Below are positions 15,330-15,443 of a stretch of 15,443 nt of DNA, piece by piece. This stretch comes from an uncultured Clostridia bacterium. Lineage in GTDB: Bacteria > Bacillota > Clostridia > Christensenellales > Borkfalkiaceae. Numbering within the stretch: position 1 is the first letter of the stretch; each line of letters begins with the position of its first letter. Made by a program: the position numbers and the translations under genes. The DNA lies in the NCBI GenBank assembly GCA_934271245.1, contig CAKQQY010000035.1, forward strand, positions 1 through 15,443. Reading direction: 5' to 3'. Under the pieces are notes generated by a model. The model ran no database searches. It saw nothing but the letters and a program-made list of their open reading frames with translations, and had not been told where the DNA came from.

Positions 15330-15443
15330 TTATCCCCTTTTTTTCTTTTTTACGATAACTGTCGCGGTGACTGCGCCCGCCACGATAACCAAAGCCGCGC
15401 CGACGAGAATAATAACGAACAACGCCGTGTTATACGTTATAAT
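15330..15443 (-). CDS. C-terminal end of a second membrane-anchored surface protein (partial)
   Basis: Only the last 37 codons are in the window; the gene continues past the right edge. They encode a hydrophobic membrane helix, starting ITYNTALFVIILVGAALVIV, and a KKKKRG tail, ending in TAA at 15332-15330. This is the same tail layout as the following 614-residue protein, and the stop lies 3 nt before its start codon. It is probably a paralogous or functionally similar surface protein at the head of the operon, but the visible part only establishes the membrane anchor. Confidence 0.72.
   Translation of the reverse strand: MITYNTALFVIILVGAALVIVAGAVTATVIVKKKKRG

Overview
The window reads as part of a Gram-positive chromosome of the Bacillota, most likely class Clostridia and possibly an uncultured gut lineage. 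This is inference. It rests on a DUF4364 regulator next to a TIGR03905-type TSCPD protein, on LplA/LplB/LplC-type sugar uptake genes, on AGGAG-type ribosome binding sites, on textbook sigma-A promoters, and on lipoprotein and membrane-anchored surface proteins.

Layout. (1) 1-960, + strand: a short promoter region, then a two-gene unit (a DUF4364 winged-helix protein and an 85-residue TSCPD protein) ending in a clear intrinsic terminator. (2) 1061-5265, - strand: cysK, driven by a promoter matching sigma-A consensus at every -35/-10 base; then an ECF-type S-component gene broken by a hairpin-rich insertion of about 155 bp; then a copper-exporting P-type ATPase (copA). The ATPase ends in a CopZ-like domain that has its own in-frame ATG and purine-rich ribosome binding site. 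(3) 5304-15443, - strand: a compact operon of at least eight genes, continuing beyond the right edge and ending in an intrinsic terminator at about 5304-5331. In order of transcription it encodes the C-terminal tail of a membrane-anchored surface protein, a second surface protein with the same kind of tail, two ABC permeases (LplB-like, LplC-like), a lipoprotein solute-binding protein (LplA-like), a lipoprotein clan GH-A-type glycosidase, a large FAD-dependent oxidoreductase with a discoidin-like C-terminal domain, and an M14-like zinc carboxypeptidase with no signal peptide. Most neighbours overlap by 4-11 nt or sit 1-10 nt apart.

How it works together (inference). The third region looks like a glycan or glycoconjugate scavenging locus. 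Surface proteins bind material, a cell-surface glycosidase trims it, a solute-binding protein and two permeases import the product (the ATPase subunit is not in the window and is presumably shared), and cytoplasmic oxidoreductase and M14-like enzymes process it. The last two enzymes suggest a substrate that is not a simple oligosaccharide, for example one that is oxidised or carries amino-acid or amide groups.

The points most worth a second look are the five-hairpin insertion that splits the S-component gene, the possible internally initiated copper chaperone inside copA, and the oxidoreductase plus M14-like enzyme pair in the sugar-uptake operon.
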